Positions 33,284-43,382 of a stretch of DNA of 64,000 bases are shown here, piece after piece; position 1 is the first letter of the stretch, and the number at the start of each line of letters is the position of its first letter. The notes under the pieces are model-generated. The model made no database searches. It saw nothing but the letters and a program-made list of their open reading frames with translations, and was not told the DNA's origin. Source of the DNA: a virus; IMG/VR virus record IMGVR_UViG_3300025671_011474, positions 25,924 to 89,923 of that record; one strand, written 5' to 3'. The position numbers and the translations under genes were made by a program.

Positions 33284-34696
33284 ATGATAGTTGATATTGA
33301 GAATAAAGGAACCTACTTGAAGGTATCAAGTTTTTCTGAGGACGGTGATTTAATATTTATTAATGTTCCGGTCCCTGATAAGGAGAGATTCATATGGGAA
33401 AAATGCTCACCATCAGATAGTAGAAGGGAGAAGGAATGGGAGAGCTGGGACGGGTTCCCAGTTAGAAAAGCAAAAACCCAGAAATATGACAAGTATCGGA
33501 TGATACAGATCTTGGAAGAGGCTGATCCGGAGTTAACTAAGCCCCTTTTTGAATTCCAGACTCCCAAAAAATATTTTGTCGATATAGAGGTAGAGATGAC
33601 CGACGAGATGAGGGATTCACTCGATACAGCATCGGCAAAGAATAAGGTTCTTTCAATAGGTATAGCCACTGACCGATGTAAGGCGATTATGCTTGGTCTA
33701 GACCCACTTACCCCTGAAGAGCAAGCCGATATCCATAGAAGGACTAACGAGTATCTGTCTCCAATGGGCGATGAGTGGAGTTTTAAGTATCATAAATTCG
33801 AGAGTGAATATGATATGCTTTATACTTTCTTCAAGAACCTAGCACCCAAAATGTCCCTGATTACTGGATGGAACTGGTTTGGATATGACTGGCCGTATTT
33901 GGTTAACAGAGCTAAGAGGTTGGGCATAGATCCTAAGATAATATCTCCTTCCAATTGGCTCATTGGAAAGAACAACCTCCCCATGCACTTGCTCATGGTC
34001 GATTATCTGGAGATATACCGGAAGTGGGACCGAGTAATAAAAATTAAAGAAAGTAATAGACTTGATTACGTAGCGGAAAAGGCCACGGGACTTAAAAAGA
34101 TAGTCTATAATGGATCCCTAAGGGACCTGTATCAGTCCGATTTTCCAAAATTTATACTGTATAATGTTATTGACTGCGCTCTTGTTCACTATATAGACGT
34201 AAAGCTTCAAACAATGCTTACTTATCTCAAAATTGCCAATTTAAATGGCGTTGAGATAAGTAGGGCTCTTTCTCCTGTTTGGTCAACGGAAGTGCTGATG
34301 CTCCGCAAATTCTTAGAGAGGGGACAGGTTTTTGTTAACGAGAGGAAAGAGGAAAGCCACGTTAAATTTATAGGTGGATATGTGAAAGAGCCCATCAAAG
34401 GTCTACATGAATGGGTGGCTTGTTACGACTTTGCCTCTCTGTATCCTAATACGATTGTTCAATGGGGAATATCCCCTGAGGTTTATAAAGGAAAGGAGGG
34501 AATAAACTTATCCGAAGTTAAGGAAGGATGGGTGAGAACTTCATCTAAGGCCGTTTTTGGAGGTGACTCGGAAAATCCAATACTTAAGACAATAATTAAA
34601 GATCTTTATGCCAAGCGTAAAGCAACTAAAGATCGAATGTTAAAACTCCAGATTGAAATTGATCAGATGGAGAAACAATTAAAAAAAATGGGGTAG
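33284..34696 (+). CDS. 43A: DNA polymerase, N-terminal part (3'-5' exonuclease and palm motif A)
   Basis: A family B polymerase that ends half way. Exo I FVDIEVE, Exo II ITGWNWFGYDWPYL, Exo III YNVIDCALVHYID, and motif A CYDFASLYPN (Asp382, about residues 380-389) are all present. After motif A the protein continues into a long amphipathic helix (KRKATKDRMLKLQIEIDQM) and stops at residue 470. Motifs B and C are missing here and are found in the gene at 53630. I chose the ATG at 33284; an upstream frame would overlap the divergent gene. The break is at the fingertip of the fingers domain, so both halves can still fold and associate. Confidence 0.85.
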   Translation: MIVDIENKGTYLKVSSFSEDGDLIFINVPVPDKERFIWEKCSPSDSRREKEWESWDGFPVRKAKTQKYDKYRMIQILEEADPELTKPLFEFQTPKKYFVDIEVEMTDEMRDSLDTASAKNKVLSIGIATDRCKAIMLGLDPLTPEEQADIHRRTNEYLSPMGDEWSFKYHKFESEYDMLYTFFKNLAPKMSLITGWNWFGYDWPYLVNRAKRLGIDPKIISPSNWLIGKNNLPMHLLMVDYLEIYRKWDRVIKIKESNRLDYVAEKATGLKKIVYNGSLRDLYQSDFPKFILYNVIDCALVHYIDVKLQTMLTYLKIANLNGVEISRALSPVWSTEVLMLRKFLERGQVFVNERKEESHVKFIGGYVKEPIKGLHEWVACYDFASLYPNTIVQWGISPEVYKGKEGINLSEVKEGWVRTSSKAVFGGDSENPILKTIIKDLYAKRKATKDRMLKLQIEIDQMEKQLKKMG

Positions 34697-34731
34697 AAAA
34701 TCCTAAAAATACTCGACCTCTATAGACCACT

Positions 34732-34741
34732 TGATATATAA
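34732..34741 (+). promoter_or_regulatory. Late-promoter-like box GATATATAAA
   Basis: The box precedes the dUTPase start by 45 nt, a longer leader than elsewhere. It could serve dUTPase and the nrd genes. Confidence 0.4.
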
Positions 34742-34786
34742 AAAACCTAGTGTCTAGAGGATTAAAAATAGATCAAACAAAAAAAT

Positions 34787-35254
34787 ATGGCAAACACTGA
34801 TAATACTTGTGCAGAACTAGAAATTAAGGATCTGTATTCTGAATCTTCCGATACACTAGGTGAAATTCTTGAACTTCAAGCAGACACTCAGAAGAACGTT
34901 TACGGCTACAATTTTCAGGACATGACTCTCAGGGATCTAATGGATTTCTGGCATATGAATAACCATGCTATGATTGACGAGATCCACGAAGCTACTGATG
35001 CCTTGGGTGGTATTAAGCAAGGCGGGGGAAACGCAATCTGGAAAAGATGGAAGCAAGCGTATAATAGTTACACGGAGATCCGATTTAGTGATTTATCTGA
35101 ATCAGACCAGCTTGAGTGCAAGTTCGAAATAGTTGACATGCTTCATTTTTTTATGAATTATGCTGCCTCCATAGGAATGACTTCCCAGGAAATGTACAAT
35201 ATGTACATGAGTAAGAATGAGGAGAATAGGAGGAGACAGGAGAATAACTATTAA
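34787..35254 (+). CDS. dUTPase, dimeric all-alpha type
   Basis: An alpha-helical NTP-pyrophosphohydrolase family protein. Residues MIDEIHEATDAL near 66, IWKRWKQAYN near 85, and FEIVDMLHFFMNY near 112 give the E-x-x-E, K-x-W and E-x-x-D metal-binding pattern of dimeric dUTPases. The end YNMYMSKNEENRRRQENNY contains the K-N-x-x-N-x-x-R-Q motif typical of this family. It hydrolyses dUTP to dUMP, keeping uracil out of phage DNA. It is placed just before nrdB and nrdA, which is the normal nucleotide context. The trimeric dUTPase motifs are absent. Confidence 0.82.
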   Translation: MANTDNTCAELEIKDLYSESSDTLGEILELQADTQKNVYGYNFQDMTLRDLMDFWHMNNHAMIDEIHEATDALGGIKQGGGNAIWKRWKQAYNSYTEIRFSDLSESDQLECKFEIVDMLHFFMNYAASIGMTSQEMYNMYMSKNEENRRRQENNY

Positions 35255-35295
35255 GAACAAAGATCGATTAAAAATTAACCAAAAAATTAATACCT

Positions 35296-36276
35296 ATGGA
35301 AGGATATTCGTTACCTGAACCGATATTAAATGAAAATCCAAATCGCTTTGTGATTTTCCCAATAGAACACCAGGAGATCTGGGAGATGTATAAAAAACAG
35401 CAAGCATGTATTTGGACTGCTGAGGAAATTGATTTATCCAGTGATATTGATGATTGGAGAAATAAGCTCAATGATAATGAAAGGCATTTTATTAAGCATG
35501 TCTTAGCTTTTTTTGCTGCCTCTGATGGTATAGTTAACGAGAATCTTGCTGAGAATTTTGTTAGTGAGGTACAATATACGGAGGCTAAATTTTTCTACGG
35601 ATTCCAGATTATGATGGAGAATATACATTCCGAGACTTACTCCCTCCTGATCGATACTTATATCTCAGACCCTGAGGAGAAGTCCAATCTTTTTAATGCA
35701 ATTGATACTATCCCAGCTGTTAAAAGGAAAGCTGAATGGGCTCTTAAATGGGTGGAATCAGATCACTTCCAGGAAAGACTTATTGCTTTTGCCGCGGTGG
35801 AGGGCATATTCTTTTCCGGATCTTTTTGTTCCATTTTTTGGCTTAAGAAAAGGGGTCTAATGCCGGGTCTTAGTTTTTCTAACGAGCTTATCTCCAGAGA
35901 CGAAGGGATGCATTGCGATTTTGCTGTTATGCTCCACAATAGATTTGTAAATAATAAGGTATCTGAAGAAAGAATAAGGGAGATCATATTAAGTGCTCTT
36001 GAGATAGAGAAAGAATTCATCACCGAGTCCCTTCCAGTTAAATTGATTGGTATGAATTCAGATCTGATGAAGCAATATTTGGAGTTTGTTGCTGATAGAC
36101 TTTTGGTTGATCTTGAATGCTCTAAAGTTTTCAATGTGGAGAATCCGTTTGATTTTATGACCAATATATCACTTCAGGGAAAAACCAACTTCTTCGAAAA
36201 AAGAGTTGGGGAATATCAGAAAGCGGGAGTTATGAACTCCTCAGAGAACACGTTCGATATGGACGTGGATTTTTAA
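35296..36276 (+). CDS. nrdB: Ribonucleotide reductase, beta subunit (NrdB)
   Basis: The diiron and radical residues are all in place: Asp77 ([13 protein letters not shown]), Glu108 and His111 ([11 protein letters not shown]), and Tyr115. These have the same spacing as the mouse R2 protein. The second Glu pair lies further downstream. The acidic C-terminus ([11 protein letters not shown]) is the peptide that docks to NrdA. At 326 residues it is normal for the eukaryote-like class Ia beta subunit. It provides the tyrosyl radical for reduction of ribonucleotides. It lies 20 nt before nrdA, in one operon with dUTPase. Confidence 0.93.
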   Translation: MEGYSLPEPILNENPNRFVIFPIEHQEIWEMYKKQQACIWTAEEIDLSSDIDDWRNKLNDNERHFIKHVLAFFAASDGIVNENLAENFVSEVQYTEAKFFYGFQIMMENIHSETYSLLIDTYISDPEEKSNLFNAIDTIPAVKRKAEWALKWVESDHFQERLIAFAAVEGIFFSGSFCSIFWLKKRGLMPGLSFSNELISRDEGMHCDFAVMLHNRFVNNKVSEERIREIILSALEIEKEFITESLPVKLIGMNSDLMKQYLEFVADRLLVDLECSKVFNVENPFDFMTNISLQGKTNFFEKRVGEYQKAGVMNSSENTFDMDVDF

Positions 36277-36295
36277 AAATAACCAAAAAAGAACA

Positions 36296-38791
36296 ATGTA
36301 CGTAACTAAGAGAGACGGATCTAGCGAAGCGGTAAGATTTGATAAAATATCTAACCGCGTGAGGAAAATGACTTATGGATTGAACACAGATTTTGTGGAT
36401 TCAATGGGTATATCACAAAAGGTGATCGCCGGAATTTATGACGGTATCACCACAGGTGAACTTGACAATTTAGCAGCCGAAACCGCTGCTTCACTTATAC
36501 CCATTCACCCGGACCACTCAATTCTGGCTTCAAGAATAGCGGTCTCGAGGTTACATAAAACAACTAAGAAGAAATTCTCGGATACCATAGAGGACCTATA
36601 TTCCTATATCGATCCGGAAACGGACAAGCCTGCAGGTCTTATCAGTGATGAGACGTACGAGGTTGTTAGAAAAAATAAGAACAAGTTGGATTCCTCGATT
36701 ATACATGATCGTGATTTCAATTTTGAGTATTTTGGTTTCAAAACATTGGAGAAGAGTTATCTTCTAAAAATGCATGGGAATCCTTCAGAAACCCCTCAGC
36801 ACATGTACATGAGGGTTGCGGTAGGAATATGGGGAAGCGACATAAAGAATGCCATTAAGACGTATGAGCTTTTGTCAACTCATATGATGACTCACGCTAC
36901 TCCTACCCTATTTAATGCGGGTACTAGAAAACCCCAATTATCGTCCTGCTTTCTTCTCACGATGAGTGATGATTCAATTCCGGGTATCTATAAGACCCTA
37001 TCCGATGTTGCTTTGATCTCTCAAAATGCGGGAGGTATTGGACTAGCCATACATAATGTGAGATCTACTGGTTCCTATATACGAGGAACAAATGGTAAGT
37101 CGAATGGGATTGTTCCGATGTTGAAGGTCTATAACGAGACCGCCAGATATGTTGATCAGGGTGGTGGAAAGAGAAAGGGATCTTTCGCCATTTACCTTGA
37201 ACCATGGCACGCAGATGTGGAGGATTTTCTAGAGCTAAGAAAAAATACGGGTAAGGAGGAGAGGAGAGCAAGAGATTTATTTTTGGCTCTCTGGGTTCCG
37301 GACCTGTTTATGGAGAGAGTAGAAAAGGATGAGGACTGGTCATTAATATCTCCTTCTGAAGTTCCTGGTTTACACGAGGTTTATGGAGAAGAATTCAATA
37401 AGAAATACATAGCTGCTGAGAGAGAAGGGAAAGTCAGGAAAAAAGTTAGAGCTCGCGAACTATGGGGAAAAATAATAGAATCCCAGATAGAGACTGGTAC
37501 ACCATATATCCTATATAAAGATGCTGCAAATAGGAAATCAAATCAGCAAAACCTCGGTACTATAAAATCTTCTAATCTGTGTACCGAGATAATCGAGTAT
37601 ACTGATAAAGATGAACAAGCAGTTTGTAATCTTGCTTCGATAGCGGTAAATAACTTCTTGAAATCTACTGATGCTAGAACCTCCAAAATACTGAGAGGAA
37701 AGTGTGAAGTCGATCACGATCTTCTGTATGAGGTGGCCTATCAAACCGCTATTAATCTTAATAAGGTTATAGATGTTAATTTTTATCCTACTCCAGAAAC
37801 TAGAAAATCCAACATGAGGCATAGACCCATAGGGATAGGAATACAGGGTCTGGCTGATCTTTATGCTATTATGGGAATACCATTCTCATCGGATGAGGCT
37901 AGGAAAATAAACTCAGATATATTTGAAACGATATATTTTGCTTCTATGTCCGCCTCAGTTTCTTTAGCCAAAAAACTTGGAGCATATGAGACCTTTGATG
38001 GATCTCCTCTGAGCCAGGGCAAATTCCAATTCAATCTATGGAATTTCACCGACGAGGAATTATCTGGTAGGTGGGACTGGAAAAAGCTTAGGAAGGAAGT
38101 TATGAAGCATGGGGCAAGAAATTCATTGCTTTTAGCCCCAATGCCAACTGCTTCTACCGCTCAGATTATGGGGAATAATGAAGCTTTCGAGCCTTTCACT
38201 TCAAACATTTATACTCGAAGAACTTTGAGTGGGGAATTTATTGTGATTAATAAGCATCTCGTGAATGATCTAATTTCACTCAATCTATGGGATGATGATA
38301 TGAAGAATATGATTATCATCCATAAGGGGTCAATTCAGAATATACCCAATATACCCGACGATATTAAGGAGATCTATAAAACTGTCTGGGAGATAAAGCA
38401 GAAGGATCTTATTGAAATGTCTGCTGAGAGAGGTAAATTTATATGCCAGTCTCAGTCCCTTAATCTTTTCATAGAGGGCGTGAATGCAGCCAAGTTAACT
38501 GCAGCTCATTTCCATTCCTGGAAGATGGGTCTTAAAACTGGTATGTACTATTTGAGAACTAAGGCAGCAGTGGATGCCTTATCCGGTCTCGGTATAGATT
38601 CAAGTAAGTATAAAACCAAGTCTCCCAGTGTAGTTAAGGTTGAGGAAACTGTCAATGTTCCCAATGATGAAAAGAATTCTAATCACTCTGAATCTGCTAG
38701 TGAGGAGTTAAAGGAGCTAGCAAATCAGGCAATGTCTGATATATCATGTAGTCTAGATAATCCGGATGACTGTATATCCTGTGGATCGTAA
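36296..38791 (+). CDS. nrdA: Ribonucleotide reductase, alpha subunit (NrdA)
   Basis: An N-terminal ATP-cone ([20 protein letters not shown]) is followed by the catalytic barrel: first catalytic cysteine in SSCFLL, the NLCTEI loop with Cys and Glu, and the conserved [20 protein letters not shown] segment. The C-terminus ends with a C-x-x-C pair (DDCISCGS) for re-reduction by thioredoxin, which this phage encodes at 57.8 kb. At 831 residues it is typical. It reduces NDPs to dNDPs. The intact ATP-cone suggests dATP feedback is retained. Confidence 0.95.
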   Translation: MYVTKRDGSSEAVRFDKISNRVRKMTYGLNTDFVDSMGISQKVIAGIYDGITTGELDNLAAETAASLIPIHPDHSILASRIAVSRLHKTTKKKFSDTIEDLYSYIDPETDKPAGLISDETYEVVRKNKNKLDSSIIHDRDFNFEYFGFKTLEKSYLLKMHGNPSETPQHMYMRVAVGIWGSDIKNAIKTYELLSTHMMTHATPTLFNAGTRKPQLSSCFLLTMSDDSIPGIYKTLSDVALISQNAGGIGLAIHNVRSTGSYIRGTNGKSNGIVPMLKVYNETARYVDQGGGKRKGSFAIYLEPWHADVEDFLELRKNTGKEERRARDLFLALWVPDLFMERVEKDEDWSLISPSEVPGLHEVYGEEFNKKYIAAEREGKVRKKVRARELWGKIIESQIETGTPYILYKDAANRKSNQQNLGTIKSSNLCTEIIEYTDKDEQAVCNLASIAVNNFLKSTDARTSKILRGKCEVDHDLLYEVAYQTAINLNKVIDVNFYPTPETRKSNMRHRPIGIGIQGLADLYAIMGIPFSSDEARKINSDIFETIYFASMSASVSLAKKLGAYETFDGSPLSQGKFQFNLWNFTDEELSGRWDWKKLRKEVMKHGARNSLLLAPMPTASTAQIMGNNEAFEPFTSNIYTRRTLSGEFIVINKHLVNDLISLNLWDDDMKNMIIIHKGSIQNIPNIPDDIKEIYKTVWEIKQKDLIEMSAERGKFICQSQSLNLFIEGVNAAKLTAAHFHSWKMGLKTGMYYLRTKAAVDALSGLGIDSSKYKTKSPSVVKVEETVNVPNDEKNSNHSESASEELKELANQAMSDISCSLDNPDDCISCGS

Positions 38792-38809
38792 CACATTTAA
38801 AAATAGCTG

Positions 38810-39418
38810 ATGAAGAGGGAAGATTTAATAAAAGAGATCTTTGTTAAAAGGGGCTTTAAAGTAGGAGCTGAGATTGGTTCCTTTAAGGGAGAATTTGCTG
38901 AGGAAATATTGAAAACGTGGGACGGAGATCTCTACATGATCGATGTTTGGAGAGAATTGGATTTCGAGGATTACCCAGATGGATCCAACCATGGGTCTTT
39001 TGAACCCTACGCAATCATGACTGAATGTGCGGAAAGGATGGAACAGTTTGGTGAGAGATCGACTATGATAAGGAACTTTTCTAATAAGACCTATAAGCTA
39101 TTTCCTGACGAGAGCCTGGATTTTGTTTTTATAGATGCTAACCATACCTACAAGTCAGTTTGTGAGGATATTGGTCTTTGGTATCCCAAAGTTAAAAGCG
39201 GGGGCATATTAATGGGCCACGATTATATAGACCTTAATTGGAAGGAGGGGCCTTTTTTACCAAACGGCAAGGATAAGCACATTTATGATAATATCCATAA
39301 ATGGTATTGTGGTGTATTTGGTGTGAATCCTGCAGTAGATGAGTTCTGTGAGAGAATGGGGTATCAGCTATCTGTAACCGATGAGTGGTTCGGTACTTGG
39401 TATTTCGAGAAAAAATAA
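38810..39418 (+). CDS. Class I SAM-dependent methyltransferase-like protein
   Basis: A Rossmann methyltransferase: GAEIGSFKGEFAEEIL (motif I, about 19-34), LYMIDVW (motif II), DESLDFVFIDANHTYKS (motif IV-like) and SGGILMGHDYID. The pattern resembles the Methyltransf_24 group, often acting on sugars or small molecules. It is translated shortly after nrdA and just before adenylate kinase. There is no target-recognition domain, so it is unlikely to be a DNA methylase. The substrate is unknown. Confidence 0.7.
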   Translation: MKREDLIKEIFVKRGFKVGAEIGSFKGEFAEEILKTWDGDLYMIDVWRELDFEDYPDGSNHGSFEPYAIMTECAERMEQFGERSTMIRNFSNKTYKLFPDESLDFVFIDANHTYKSVCEDIGLWYPKVKSGGILMGHDYIDLNWKEGPFLPNGKDKHIYDNIHKWYCGVFGVNPAVDEFCERMGYQLSVTDEWFGTWYFEKK

Positions 39419-39429
39419 GCTAAATTGAG

Positions 39430-40071
39430 ATGGATAAGGTTAAAAGCTACGAATATTTTATCAACGAGAGGGAAATCCCAGATAAGCAAGGAGAAATCAT
39501 AATCATAATGGGTCCTCCCGGTTCCGGAAAGGGAACGGTTTCTAAAAAACTTGCCTCCAAGAACGGATTTACCCATATTTCTACGGGAGAACTAATCAGG
39601 AATTCCAAGGATGAAGATCTAAAAAAGATCATAGCCAAAGGAGATTATATTCCGGATAGAATAATGGCTAGAATGTTAAGAAGAGAGCTTGGTAAAGCGG
39701 ATCTTGAAAGTGGTGTAGTAATAGACGGATTTCCAAGAACTATTAAGCAAACTAAGATGCTTGACTCCATCCTGGGTAAATTGGGTGTTGGATTAAACCA
39801 TTGCATCTACCTGGACCTGAGCAGAAAAAAATCGAGGGAAAGAATCCTCAATAGAGCCGAGAAGGAAGGAAGGGAAGATGATAAAAATCCAGATGTAATT
39901 AATAAGAGGTTCGACGAATATGAGAATAAAACCAAACCTCTATTGGATAAGTATAGGAAAAGTAGAAAGCTGGTTAAGATTAATGCCTCCCCCGGATCCG
40001 AAGAAGTCTATAAACAAGTGATAGATAAGATAGGAATAAAGCCAACCTCACTTGAAAAAGAAAAATCGTAA
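39430..40071 (+). CDS. adk: Adenylate kinase with capsid-targeting-like leader
   Basis: After the leader MDKVKSYEYFINE-REIP (Y-x-x-F-I-N-E, cut after Glu13) comes a normal adenylate kinase: P-loop MGPPGSGKGT (27-36), FTHISTGELIR, VVIDGFPRT, and RAEKEGREDDKNPDVINKRF in a short LID form. At 213 residues with the leader, the enzyme itself is complete. It should interconvert ATP, ADP and AMP. The leader suggests that a working kinase is carried in the head and released into the host. The 3' end overlaps the next gene. Confidence 0.85.
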   Translation: MDKVKSYEYFINEREIPDKQGEIIIIMGPPGSGKGTVSKKLASKNGFTHISTGELIRNSKDEDLKKIIAKGDYIPDRIMARMLRRELGKADLESGVVIDGFPRTIKQTKMLDSILGKLGVGLNHCIYLDLSRKKSRERILNRAEKEGREDDKNPDVINKRFDEYENKTKPLLDKYRKSRKLVKINASPGSEEVYKQVIDKIGIKPTSLEKEKS

Positions 40072-40465
40072 ATTACCGGATTCCGTAGTGTTTAATCAGG
40101 AGACCGGGGTTTTTGATGCTTTTCTAAAGCCATATCCAACTTCTTTAAGTTCCCCTAGTTTCCAGATAGATGACATCGACAAGTTTAAAGGAGGTGCTGT
40201 ATCCAAAGCTGCTAAAAAATTTAACAAGAGGGCTGAGGAAATAAAAGAGCAGATTAGGGATCTGTATAGTGAATATTCGGATAACCAGATGATATGGTCT
40301 TCTAAAATTTCTTTTGAACCCTATATAGGAATAGAGATATATCTATATGTTGGTAATAAAGAAAAGACATTTGCTAGCATAATTTCACCCGAAGAATGGG
40401 GTAATAAGTTTGAGTGTTTAGGGAGATTCAAGCTTGACACGGATTACTCCTGGAAAAGAATCTAA
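40052..40465 (+). CDS. DUF2452-like protein
   Basis: The chain reads KPYPTSLSSPSFQIDDIDKF, KFNKRAEEIKEQIRDLYSEY, ISFEPYIGIEIYLY and SIISPEEWGNKF, which follows the conserved blocks of DUF2452 (K-P-Y-P, SP-F-x-x-D-I, FEP-x-x-G-x-x-Y-Y-L-Y, P-EW). That family is common in Bacteroidota and their phages. The start is TTG and overlaps the end of the adenylate kinase gene by 20 nt, so it is coupled. The function is unknown. Confidence 0.6.
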   Translation: MKKKNRKLPDSVVFNQETGVFDAFLKPYPTSLSSPSFQIDDIDKFKGGAVSKAAKKFNKRAEEIKEQIRDLYSEYSDNQMIWSSKISFEPYIGIEIYLYVGNKEKTFASIISPEEWGNKFECLGRFKLDTDYSWKRI

Positions 40466-40472
40466 ATTGAAT

Positions 40473-41159
40473 ATGAACGATAATAACATCCTCTCAGAGT
40501 TTGTAGAAAGATTCGAACATGAGATGAATATGAGGAAGAAGATGACTAAATCTGAGGAGGAACAAGTTGCTTCCATAGGTATTGTCTTCGAAAATTATAT
40601 AAGGTATTATTCCAACCTTCGCATCAGGTCTTCCAAGATTATAAAGGGAGCTAATCCCCATTACCTAATGGATTTCTATAAATCTGAGGATGTGGAGGAG
40701 ATAATGGAGGCCCTAAGAAAATCCTTCATGGAGCTAGGTGTAAGATTTAAGCACCATAGATTCTCGGGTTCTTTAGGAATGTTTTCCTGCAAAAATGATA
40801 CCGTCCCCGGGCTTCTCGAGGGTAGAGGATATTTTTTGACCTCATTTTCTTCAGGTTTCAAGTCTAGAGGACCCTCGATAAAGATAGAATGCCTAAGAGA
40901 AAATCAGGTTGTAAAGATATTGGATGGTAAAATAGATAATCTCACCCTGGTTTATTGGAACGGTAGGGGTATGAGTAGATCTACCTTTCTTCCCAGGGTT
41001 AACCCGACGGAGGATATCGACATATGCGAGGAAACGGGATTTCTTAATGTGGATCTCATATCTACAAGCAAAAGAAATGTCGTAGCTAAGGGTGAATTTA
41101 CTATGACACTCAATGATGGACTCATTCTTGAGAGAATAACCTCGTTAGATCAGGGATAA
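40473..41159 (+). CDS. Hypothetical protein (228 aa)
   Basis: I chose ATG 40473 (MNDNNILSEFVERFEHEMN), 7 nt after the preceding stop, rather than a longer frame overlapping that gene. The N-terminal half is helical and basic; the C-terminal half is beta-rich (KIECLRENQVVKILDGKIDN). No signature is recognised. It is followed by a 56-nt gap containing ATATAAA-type sequences. The function is unknown. Confidence 0.5.
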   Translation: MNDNNILSEFVERFEHEMNMRKKMTKSEEEQVASIGIVFENYIRYYSNLRIRSSKIIKGANPHYLMDFYKSEDVEEIMEALRKSFMELGVRFKHHRFSGSLGMFSCKNDTVPGLLEGRGYFLTSFSSGFKSRGPSIKIECLRENQVVKILDGKIDNLTLVYWNGRGMSRSTFLPRVNPTEDIDICEETGFLNVDLISTSKRNVVAKGEFTMTLNDGLILERITSLDQG

Positions 41160-41215
41160 GGGTGAAATTTTTTAGTGTATTCCCCATATAAATGGAAAAT
41201 ATACTCATATAAAAG

Positions 41216-42499
41216 ATGGCATCCAAAAAATCAAGGAGCAAATCCAGACCTGCAATTAACAAAGAAAGTAAAAAAGAAATCGCTACGGAGGATGCATCTA
41301 CGGAAAAAGTAGATAAGTCCCAATCGATTAGTCTCTGTCTTGTTATGATCGTGAAAGATGAGGAGGACACGATCCGAAAATGTTTAACCAGATGTGCACC
41401 ATATATCTCATATTATGTAATATGTGACACTGGATCAAGCGATAATACAATAGATGAGATAAAATCAACTATGGATGAGCTTGGTATAGAAGGCGAAATC
41501 TACGAGAGACCCTGGGTTAACTTTGAAGTTAATCGCACGGAAAGTCTGGAATTAGCCAGAGGTAAATGTGATTACTCATGGATAATAGATGCTGATGATA
41601 CCTTCGAAGTTTTAAATCCCAACATTAATCCATTCTCGGATTTACCCTCTGATGTTGATTGCTTCCAGATAATGTACAGATTAAATAACCTACAGTATCA
41701 TCGAGCTCAGATAGTTAGATCCGATCAAGATTGGGTATACAAAGGGGTTTTGCATGAGTATTTGGATCTACCTGGAAAAGAGCCGGTAATACAATACCAA
41801 ATTCCAGGTGACAGATGTAGGGTAGATGCCGATATAAGTCCTCTGAAAAGGGCTAGCTCCTTGGAAGAAAAATACGCAAAGGATGCTGAAATATTGGAGG
41901 AAGCATTAGATAAGGATCCAGAAAATACCCGATATATGTTCTATTTGGCTCAAAGTTATAGAGATTCCCAACAGAAGGTAAAAGCCATAGACGCTTATCA
42001 AAAAAGGGCAGATGCTGGCGGATGGGATGAGGAGGTTTACTATTCCCTTTACATGATAGGTAGATTAAAAGAGCAGCTCGGGAGGCACCCCGATGAAGTC
42101 ATTACTGCCTATTCCAAAGCCTGGGAATACAGACCGGAAAGGCTCGAAGCTATATTCCATGCTATGAGAAAACTAAGGGAGCAGGAAAGATGGGTTCTTT
42201 CCTTTACTTACGGAAATATGGCAGTAAAGAATCCAGGAACATCGGATATATTATTTGTAGAACCTGAAATTTGGCAATGGCGTCTTCTTGATGAATTTGC
42301 ATTAGCTGCATATCACACAGGAAATCCTGAAATCTCCGCTGAGAAGATGGAAGCCATCATGAGGATGCCTTTCTTTGTTACAATGAGCGAAAATGAAAAA
42401 TCTAGGATAAGGAAAAACCATGAATATTTTAGGGAAGCAGCTTTGAAAAAAGCCAAAGCTATCGAGGAGAAAAAGAAGCTCAGTAAACAGGATACCTGA
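41216..42499 (+). CDS. Glycosyltransferase family 2 protein with TPR-like C-terminus
   Basis: The GT-A domain starts near residue 39 with ISLCLVMIVKDEEDTIRKCL, then CDTGSSDNTID and DYSWIIDADDTFEV with the D-x-D-like metal motif. The C-terminal half contains helical repeats (YMFYLAQSYRDSQQKVKAID and similar), TPR-like and rich in R/E. This resembles SunS-type peptide/protein glycosyltransferases. The N-terminal 35 residues are Lys/Ser-rich and disordered. It could glycosylate a virion protein or use the nucleotide sugar from the 16-19 kb cluster. The target is unknown. Confidence 0.75.
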   Translation: MASKKSRSKSRPAINKESKKEIATEDASTEKVDKSQSISLCLVMIVKDEEDTIRKCLTRCAPYISYYVICDTGSSDNTIDEIKSTMDELGIEGEIYERPWVNFEVNRTESLELARGKCDYSWIIDADDTFEVLNPNINPFSDLPSDVDCFQIMYRLNNLQYHRAQIVRSDQDWVYKGVLHEYLDLPGKEPVIQYQIPGDRCRVDADISPLKRASSLEEKYAKDAEILEEALDKDPENTRYMFYLAQSYRDSQQKVKAIDAYQKRADAGGWDEEVYYSLYMIGRLKEQLGRHPDEVITAYSKAWEYRPERLEAIFHAMRKLREQERWVLSFTYGNMAVKNPGTSDILFVEPEIWQWRLLDEFALAAYHTGNPEISAEKMEAIMRMPFFVTMSENEKSRIRKNHEYFREAALKKAKAIEEKKKLSKQDT

Positions 42500-42519
42500 T
42501 GAATGGGAAATTCCGAATC

Positions 42520-42528
42520 GATATATAG
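42520..42528 (+). promoter_or_regulatory. Late-promoter-like box GATATATAG
   Basis: Only 3 nt separate the box from the next ATG, unlike the usual 17-24 nt. Transcripts would be leaderless if this box acts here. Confidence 0.35.
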
Positions 42529-42531
42529 CAT

Positions 42532-43083
42532 ATGCGAATAAAGGGATTCTCAGATTTTGATAGATTAAGCGAAGGGATGGACTACCATTTGAAAAATGAG
42601 GTCTCTCTAATGGAAAGCGTGTATAGGATAGAGTCTGAGTCCTGGTTAGATCTAATTAATGAATCCAGGGATATGTGGCTTAATGATAGATTGGATCTAT
42701 CATTCGATGATGTTTTCCTTATAAGTACTGACGCTGGATCTAAATCCACTTATCTTGGCGAAGAAGTCTTATTGGATGTCCCCTTTGAGATTAACGAGGC
42801 TGAATATAAAGGAAGAGACGTGGAATTGAATAAGCCTTTCAGAACACCTAAAGCTCCCAGAAAGTTCGGGGTTTACACTAAGAACGGAGATGGGAAAGTC
42901 ATACTGGTTAGGTTTGGTCAGCCTGGAATGAGAATAAAGAATTCCGACAAAGAGGCATCAAAGTCTTTTAGAGCTAGACACAGATGTAATGATCCCGGGC
43001 CAAGATGGAAACCAAGATGGTGGTCATGTAATGTTCACAGGTATCATAAACTACTAGGACTTAAATCAAGTAATCCTTGGTAG
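42532..43083 (+). CDS. DUF5872-like protein with capsid-targeting-like leader
   Basis: The leader MRIKGFSDFDRLSE-GMDY has F-x-x-F and L-S-E before Gly. The C-terminal half reads APRKFGVYTKNGDGKVILVR, FGQPGMRIKNSD, KSFRARHRCNDPGPRWKPRW and WSCNVHRYHKLLGL. I associate this pattern (F-x-V-Y, F-G-x-P-G-M, R-x-R-H-x-C, W-S-C) with DUF5872, a family in T4-like and jumbo phages. Cys and His residues suggest a metal site. A packaged protein of this family would be unusual. The mature activity is unknown. Confidence 0.55.
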   Translation: MRIKGFSDFDRLSEGMDYHLKNEVSLMESVYRIESESWLDLINESRDMWLNDRLDLSFDDVFLISTDAGSKSTYLGEEVLLDVPFEINEAEYKGRDVELNKPFRTPKAPRKFGVYTKNGDGKVILVRFGQPGMRIKNSDKEASKSFRARHRCNDPGPRWKPRWWSCNVHRYHKLLGLKSSNPW

Positions 43084-43352
43084 ATCATCCTTATATAGAA
43101 ATACACGAATCTGGCAGCACCTACCGGAGAGTGTTCAGTGAAAATTCTGACGAGAATTCTCTAAAGTGGCATTGGGATGAGGAGGATCGAACTTTGGAAT
43201 TTTTAACCCCGAATGACTGGCTATTTCAGATCGATAACCAACTCCCGGTTGAATGTAAAGGTAAGATAAAAATAAAAGCGGGGGTCTGGCATCGGCTTAT
43301 AAAGGGAAATTCTAAGCTTGAGGTGATTGTTACAAAATATTTCCCTGAATGA
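43077..43352 (+). CDS. Small cupin-like protein (91 aa)
   Basis: The start is TTG, overlapping the upstream stop. The sequence has VFSENSDENSLKWHWDEEDR, an F-Q-x-D-N-x-L-P block, and KIKIKAGVWHRLIKGNSKLE, a pattern of small phage proteins that seem to form a cupin-like barrel (WHxD and WHRLIKG). A promoter box follows its stop directly. The function is unknown. Confidence 0.55.
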   Translation: MVDHPYIEIHESGSTYRRVFSENSDENSLKWHWDEEDRTLEFLTPNDWLFQIDNQLPVECKGKIKIKAGVWHRLIKGNSKLEVIVTKYFPE

Positions 43353-43361
43353 GATATATAG
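43353..43361 (+). promoter_or_regulatory. Late-promoter-like box GATATATAG
   Basis: GATATATAGATAAATC begins right after the stop of the cupin-like gene; the box ends 21 nt before the next ATG, which opens a leader-bearing gene. Confidence 0.55.
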
Positions 43362-43382
43362 ATAAATCTAATTTTTAAGTAG

